Origin: Bordetella parapertussis
Lineage (GTDB): Bacteria > Pseudomonadota > Gammaproteobacteria > Burkholderiales > Burkholderiaceae_B
Assembly (NCBI GenBank): GCA_945911685.1
Contig: CAMEAW010000155.1
Coordinates: 1-6,704 of the forward strand
Length of the DNA: 6,704 bases
Direction: 5' to 3'
Below are positions 5,771-6,704 of the stretch, in pieces (position 1 is the stretch's first letter; each line of letters opens with the position of its first letter). The notes under the pieces are model-generated. The model did no database searches, was not told where the DNA came from, and saw only the letters and a program-made list of their open reading frames with translations. The position numbers and the translations under genes were made by a program.

Positions 5771-6704
5771 ACCATGGTGAGGCTCGATCGTGGCTCGCGG
5801 CAATCTTAACGACCATTCCTTTTGTTAACGGTAACGGCTGATCGAAACGATAAATTGTTCGTTGCCAGGCTGTCGTCGAGCGAATATCAGTGGGGGGGTT
5901 CTCCCAGGTGGTAGTGGCGTCAAGCTCAATTCGAATCCATTGGACTAAGCCATAGCAAGGGCCCTCAGCTGTGGCGGTGAGCTCTAAAAGTTTGTCTTCT
6001 GCAGGAAACGAATCCTGATTCATAAAATCAAAACGAAACGCCTCTACTGGCGCACTCATTGGCGTTAAAGCAATATCTTCGCGATAGAACGGGATTTTTT
6101 TCGACGCAATTGCGTTGAAACCCGACAGGTCAAAGCCATGGCTGCTTTCAACCCGTAAATACTGACCAGCTGCTTCGCCGCCCATCAGAGCAATCATGAT
6201 GCTGGCTGCGTGCGGCACAATTAAGGCATCGGGTTTTAGTAAGCGCTTTTTGGCGTCTTCGATTGCAGGTAATACATGTTCGCCGATGATGGCGCTATCA
6301 AAAATCTCGTGAATCAGCACGTCAGCTTTTTCAGGCAAGTCTTTGCCCAGTTCAACGTCATAGGATATTTTTGAGAGGATCGTGATGGTATCGGCAAATC
6401 CGTTGGTCTTAACAATTGAGGTGGCGGTTTTTGCAACTAAGGGCTCGGCCTCGCAGGCAACGACCTGAGTCGCCCCCAGTTTAGCGGCCATCATCGACAG
6501 CAAGCCCGAACCTGCACCAATCTCTAAAACGAGTTTGCCTGGCTGCACGGCTGTTTTGATACCTTCGTAGTAGGCATCATTGCGGTGAGACTCGTTCATC
6601 ATGGGCACGTGCCACAGTGGCACCATCTTGCTAGTAGCCCAGGCTGAGCCGAGCTTGGCCACTAATAGGTTGGGCGAGACTTCAAGGGCCTTGTTAAACA
6701 GTAC
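5754..6704 (-). CDS. SAM-dependent methyltransferase, PRMT7-like, N-terminus beyond window
   Basis: The frame ends at TAA 5754-5756 and stays open to the right edge, giving 316 visible residues. A GTG at 6662 could start a 302-residue form, but the 14 upstream codons (FNKALEVSPNLL, TPR-like) look coding, so I treat it as partial. Numbered from that GTG: the SAM-binding motif I VLEIGAGSGLLSMMA is at 45-59, acidic CEAEP at 70-74, and HEIFDSAIIGEHVLP at 118-132 matches the PRMT double-E loop (E119, E128). Then comes a beta-rich C-terminal half with TTAWQRTIYRFDQPLPL at 263-279 and ASHDRASPWFDL near the end. Order and spacing resemble eukaryotic PRMT7 (LLSMMA, KNGF.D.I, ELFDTELIGEGALP). Arginine methylation is inferred; small-molecule or other protein methylation is possible. 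It is convergent with gltK. Confidence 0.8.
   Translation of the reverse strand, partial: VLFNKALEVSPNLLVAKLGSAWATSKMVPLWHVPMMNESHRNDAYYEGIKTAVQPGKLVLEIGAGSGLLSMMAAKLGATQVVACEAEPLVAKTATSIVKTNGFADTITILSKISYDVELGKDLPEKADVLIHEIFDSAIIGEHVLPAIEDAKKRLLKPDALIVPHAASIMIALMGGEAAGQYLRVESSHGFDLSGFNAIASKKIPFYREDIALTPMSAPVEAFRFDFMNQDSFPAEDKLLELTATAEGPCYGLVQWIRIELDATTTWENPPTDIRSTTAWQRTIYRFDQPLPLTKGMVVKIAASHDRASPWFDLAK

Overview
The window looks like chromosomal DNA from a betaproteobacterium, most likely Burkholderiales (Alcaligenaceae/Burkholderiaceae type). The reasons are two Bug-type periplasmic receptors back to back, a family hugely expanded in that group, a GltI/GltJ/GltK amino-acid uptake set of proteobacterial type, and GC content judged by eye to be close to 50%. 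The genus cannot be read from the sequence.

Layout, left to right. (1) Positions 1-821, + strand: the 3' end of a gene and a complete gene that look like the two halves of a split thiamine-diphosphate decarboxylase of the sulfopyruvate/phosphonopyruvate decarboxylase family (alpha = PYR half, beta = PP half). (2) Positions 862-1833 and 1970-2950, + strand: two dissimilar Bug (TctC-like) solute receptors, each with a signal peptide. The first lies 40 bp after the decarboxylase and may share its transcript; the second follows a 136-bp gap. No TctA/TctB membrane genes are present. (3) Positions 3099-5653, + strand: gltI (glutamate/aspartate-binding protein), a 191-bp structured gap, then gltJ and gltK (permeases, 9 bp apart). 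The ATPase gene gltL, which normally follows, is absent. (4) Positions 5754-6704, - strand: a methyltransferase running off the right edge and convergent with gltK. Its motifs resemble protein arginine methyltransferases, especially the PRMT7 type. A 50-bp tandem duplication lies at its 3' end.

Together the first two regions suggest uptake and decarboxylation of small organic acids: the decarboxylase would act on a 3-substituted pyruvate, and the adjacent Bug protein could capture a related carboxylate outside the cytoplasm. The glt genes form an ABC importer that needs an ATPase from elsewhere. The methyltransferase appears functionally unrelated.

The most interesting items are the PRMT7-like bacterial methyltransferase with its duplicated 3' end, the missing gltL, the mutually exclusive stem-loops between gltI and gltJ followed by a 12-bp direct repeat, and the pairing of a split ThDP decarboxylase with an orphan Bug receptor. 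I see no CRISPR array, tRNA, rRNA, insertion sequence or evident new defence system.
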